Shown here: positions 22,379 to 23,446 of the stretch, piece after piece
Numbering within the stretch: position 1 is the first letter of the stretch
Layout: each line of letters starts with the position of its first letter
Source: an uncultured Prevotellaceae bacterium
Lineage (GTDB): Bacteria > Bacteroidota > Bacteroidia > Bacteroidales > Muribaculaceae
Length of the DNA stretch: 23,446 bases
NCBI GenBank assembly: GCA_947254205.1
Contig: CAMYCE010000029.1
Coordinates: 1 to 23,446, forward strand
Direction of reading: 5' to 3'
Notes under the pieces: model-generated
The model's input: the letters and a program-made list of their open reading frames with translations, nothing else
Told to the model about the DNA's origin: nothing
The model's database searches: none
Made by a program: the position numbers and the translations under genes

Positions 22379-23295
22379 TGCGCCACCTCCTCTTCTTCGG
22401 GATCTTCAACCGAAATTGATTGACCGGGGGCTGGAGAAAAGCCCAAAGTGAGGATCTTGATTGAGCCTTTCTTAGTGGTATAAATCACTTTGTCGCCTGC
22501 CACCATGGGTTGACAACAGCCTCCGGTGGCAATCGTAGATGAATTGCCACGCTTGGCATCTATCAACACAATATTCATGCCACGCGACTGCGCCACAATC
22601 ACATCGTCGTTGAACCAACAGGGCATAATATAGGGGCGTGTGCTCATGAGCACATTTCCTTGAAGGTCTACAACATATAGGCCCTTGCCAGCTGCTTCAA
22701 ACAGCACTTTGTCGCCACCGGGCGACACTTGAGCCCACAAGTAGCCCACACTGCCCGGCACGGGTGTCAATGTGCGAGTCACGCCATCTTTCACTATAAA
22801 CAAGCTCGTGCCCAGTGTCCAAGCCAGCGTGCCGGCACTGGCAGTGTTCCACGACTTGTTCTCTCCCACCACAGCCATGCCACGCGTGCCAGCAATGGCA
22901 TGCACTGCTCCGTGTTGCCCCGCAAGCACCTCACGGGTTTCGCCTGTGGCAGGGTCAAACTCATGAGCCGACCTAAAGACAAGCCGATTGGGCTTAACGT
23001 GCATGGCAATATAATAGACCTTGCCATCGGGCGAAAAACGAGCCTCAAAACCAGGCATGCCGGTGTTGCTCACCGTGGTTTTATTGCCATTTTCTAAATC
23101 ATAAAGATAGAGATAACGAGCTTCGGTATCGGAGAAGAGAACCCTGTGGCCTTGATTATCAATTTGAGGGAAATAGCCTTCACAGCCAATGGATTGGCTG
23201 GACAATACTGTGGGAAACTCTGTCGCTTGTGCCCAGCCAACACAAGCACAGAGCACAGCTAACATGAATGTATAATATCGAAACTTGACGCGCAT
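22375..23295 (-). CDS. Exported TolB/WD40-like beta-propeller protein, copy 1
   Basis: This 306-residue protein has signal peptide FMLAVLCACVGWAQA and propeller-type repeats (YFPQIDNQGHRVLFSD, ARFSPDGKVYYIA, LWAQVSPGGDKVLFEAAGKG). It ends in an acidic tail (SVEDPEEEEVAQ) that the downstream paralog lacks. The shared block MPCW-x-N-x-D-x-IVAQ lies near residue 230. No enzyme motif is visible, so a binding or scaffold function is the most that can be said. It is the first visible gene of the four-gene propeller-amidase set, and its stop overlaps the amidase start by 4 bp. A terminator-like leader lies at 23341-23366, 46 bp upstream of the ATG. GGTGAGG just upstream of the ATG may help ribosome binding. 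Confidence 0.8.
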   Translation of the reverse strand: MRVKFRYYTFMLAVLCACVGWAQATEFPTVLSSQSIGCEGYFPQIDNQGHRVLFSDTEARYLYLYDLENGNKTTVSNTGMPGFEARFSPDGKVYYIAMHVKPNRLVFRSAHEFDPATGETREVLAGQHGAVHAIAGTRGMAVVGENKSWNTASAGTLAWTLGTSLFIVKDGVTRTLTPVPGSVGYLWAQVSPGGDKVLFEAAGKGLYVVDLQGNVLMSTRPYIMPCWFNDDVIVAQSRGMNIVLIDAKRGNSSTIATGGCCQPMVAGDKVIYTTKKGSIKILTLGFSPAPGQSISVEDPEEEEVAQ

Positions 23296-23340
23296 AACCT
23301 CACCATTTTAATAGGCTAAAAAAAAGGGAAAAAAAATACC

Positions 23341-23366
23341 TGCCCAAACTACCGGGCAAGTAGTTT
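23341..23366 (-). promoter_or_regulatory. Terminator with an overlapping alternative stem upstream of the propeller-amidase genes
   Basis: On the minus strand, arms TGCCC (23358-23354) and GGGCA (23345-23341) form a stem directly followed by GGTATTTTTTTT, a textbook intrinsic terminator. An alternative 7-bp stem pairs AAACTAC (23366-23360 on the minus strand) with GTAGTTT (23352-23346) and would break the terminator. This is the arrangement of a transcription attenuator, but it may only be the terminator of a gene outside the window. The U-tract ends about 35 bp before the ATG at 23295, leaving little space for a promoter between. Confidence 0.5.
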
Positions 23367-23446
23367 CAAAAACCCTTAACCCCAAATCGGGCATTAGGTT
23401 TCTTTGTATTTGACAATTTATTTTGAGGAGTTTTTGATTGATTTTG

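Noticed and set aside
1..23446. tRNA, rRNA, integrase, transposase, phage or defence genes
   Set aside because: None was found on either strand; the only transposon-related sequence is the Tn5 mosaic end in the library adapter.

Overview
The window looks like a Bacteroidales chromosome fragment (phylum Bacteroidota), probably from an Illumina metagenome or isolate assembly. This rests on BspA-type surface repeats, type IX-secretion-like C-terminal tails, a DUF4922 protein, NamZ/DUF1343, a MurQ/BadF-type kinase cluster like that of Tannerella, and leaders without strong Shine-Dalgarno sequences. I cannot place it to genus. Bases 1-47 are not biological: they are the end of an Illumina Nextera i7 adapter with its index.

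Every convincing gene is on the minus strand, so transcription runs from high to low coordinates. In that order the right part (23295-17875) holds two tandem copies of a two-gene module, each a beta-propeller protein followed by an Amidase_3 N-acetylmuramoyl-L-alanine amidase, closed by a strong hairpin at 17784-17836. Next come a BadF-type sugar kinase with an altered phosphate-1 motif (17640-16789) and its terminator. A large secreted amidase with an inserted golvesin/xanthan-lyase-type domain follows (16524-13501), then a broken glycosyltransferase remnant (13415-13131) and its intact paralog (13043-11556).

The centre (11470-2846) is a peptidoglycan salvage cluster: a DUF4922-SpoIID fusion, an AmpG-like permease, NamZ exo-N-acetylmuramidase, a DUF5009 membrane protein (MurT/NagX/HGSNAT-like), a BadF-type amino-sugar kinase (MurK-like), MurQ etherase and an SGNH esterase. 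It ends in a clear terminator at 2779-2814. The first five genes are separated by 4-21 bp and look like one operon. MurQ and the esterase follow after a 143-bp gap that holds a hairpin.

The left end carries a two-cassette BspA-like surface protein (2489-384). Directly behind it is a 31-codon near-identical copy of the 3' end of the SGNH esterase gene, then a terminator-like hairpin and a short open fragment cut by the contig end.

Proposed working (inference): secreted amidases strip peptides from peptidoglycan, NamZ releases MurNAc from the denuded glycans, and DUF5009 and AmpG carry sugars or muropeptides across the inner membrane. The kinase makes MurNAc-6-phosphate and MurQ converts it to GlcNAc-6-phosphate plus D-lactate. 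The least explained parts are the leaderless DUF4922-SpoIID fusion, the duplicated propeller-amidase module, and the kinase paralog with a changed active-site motif.
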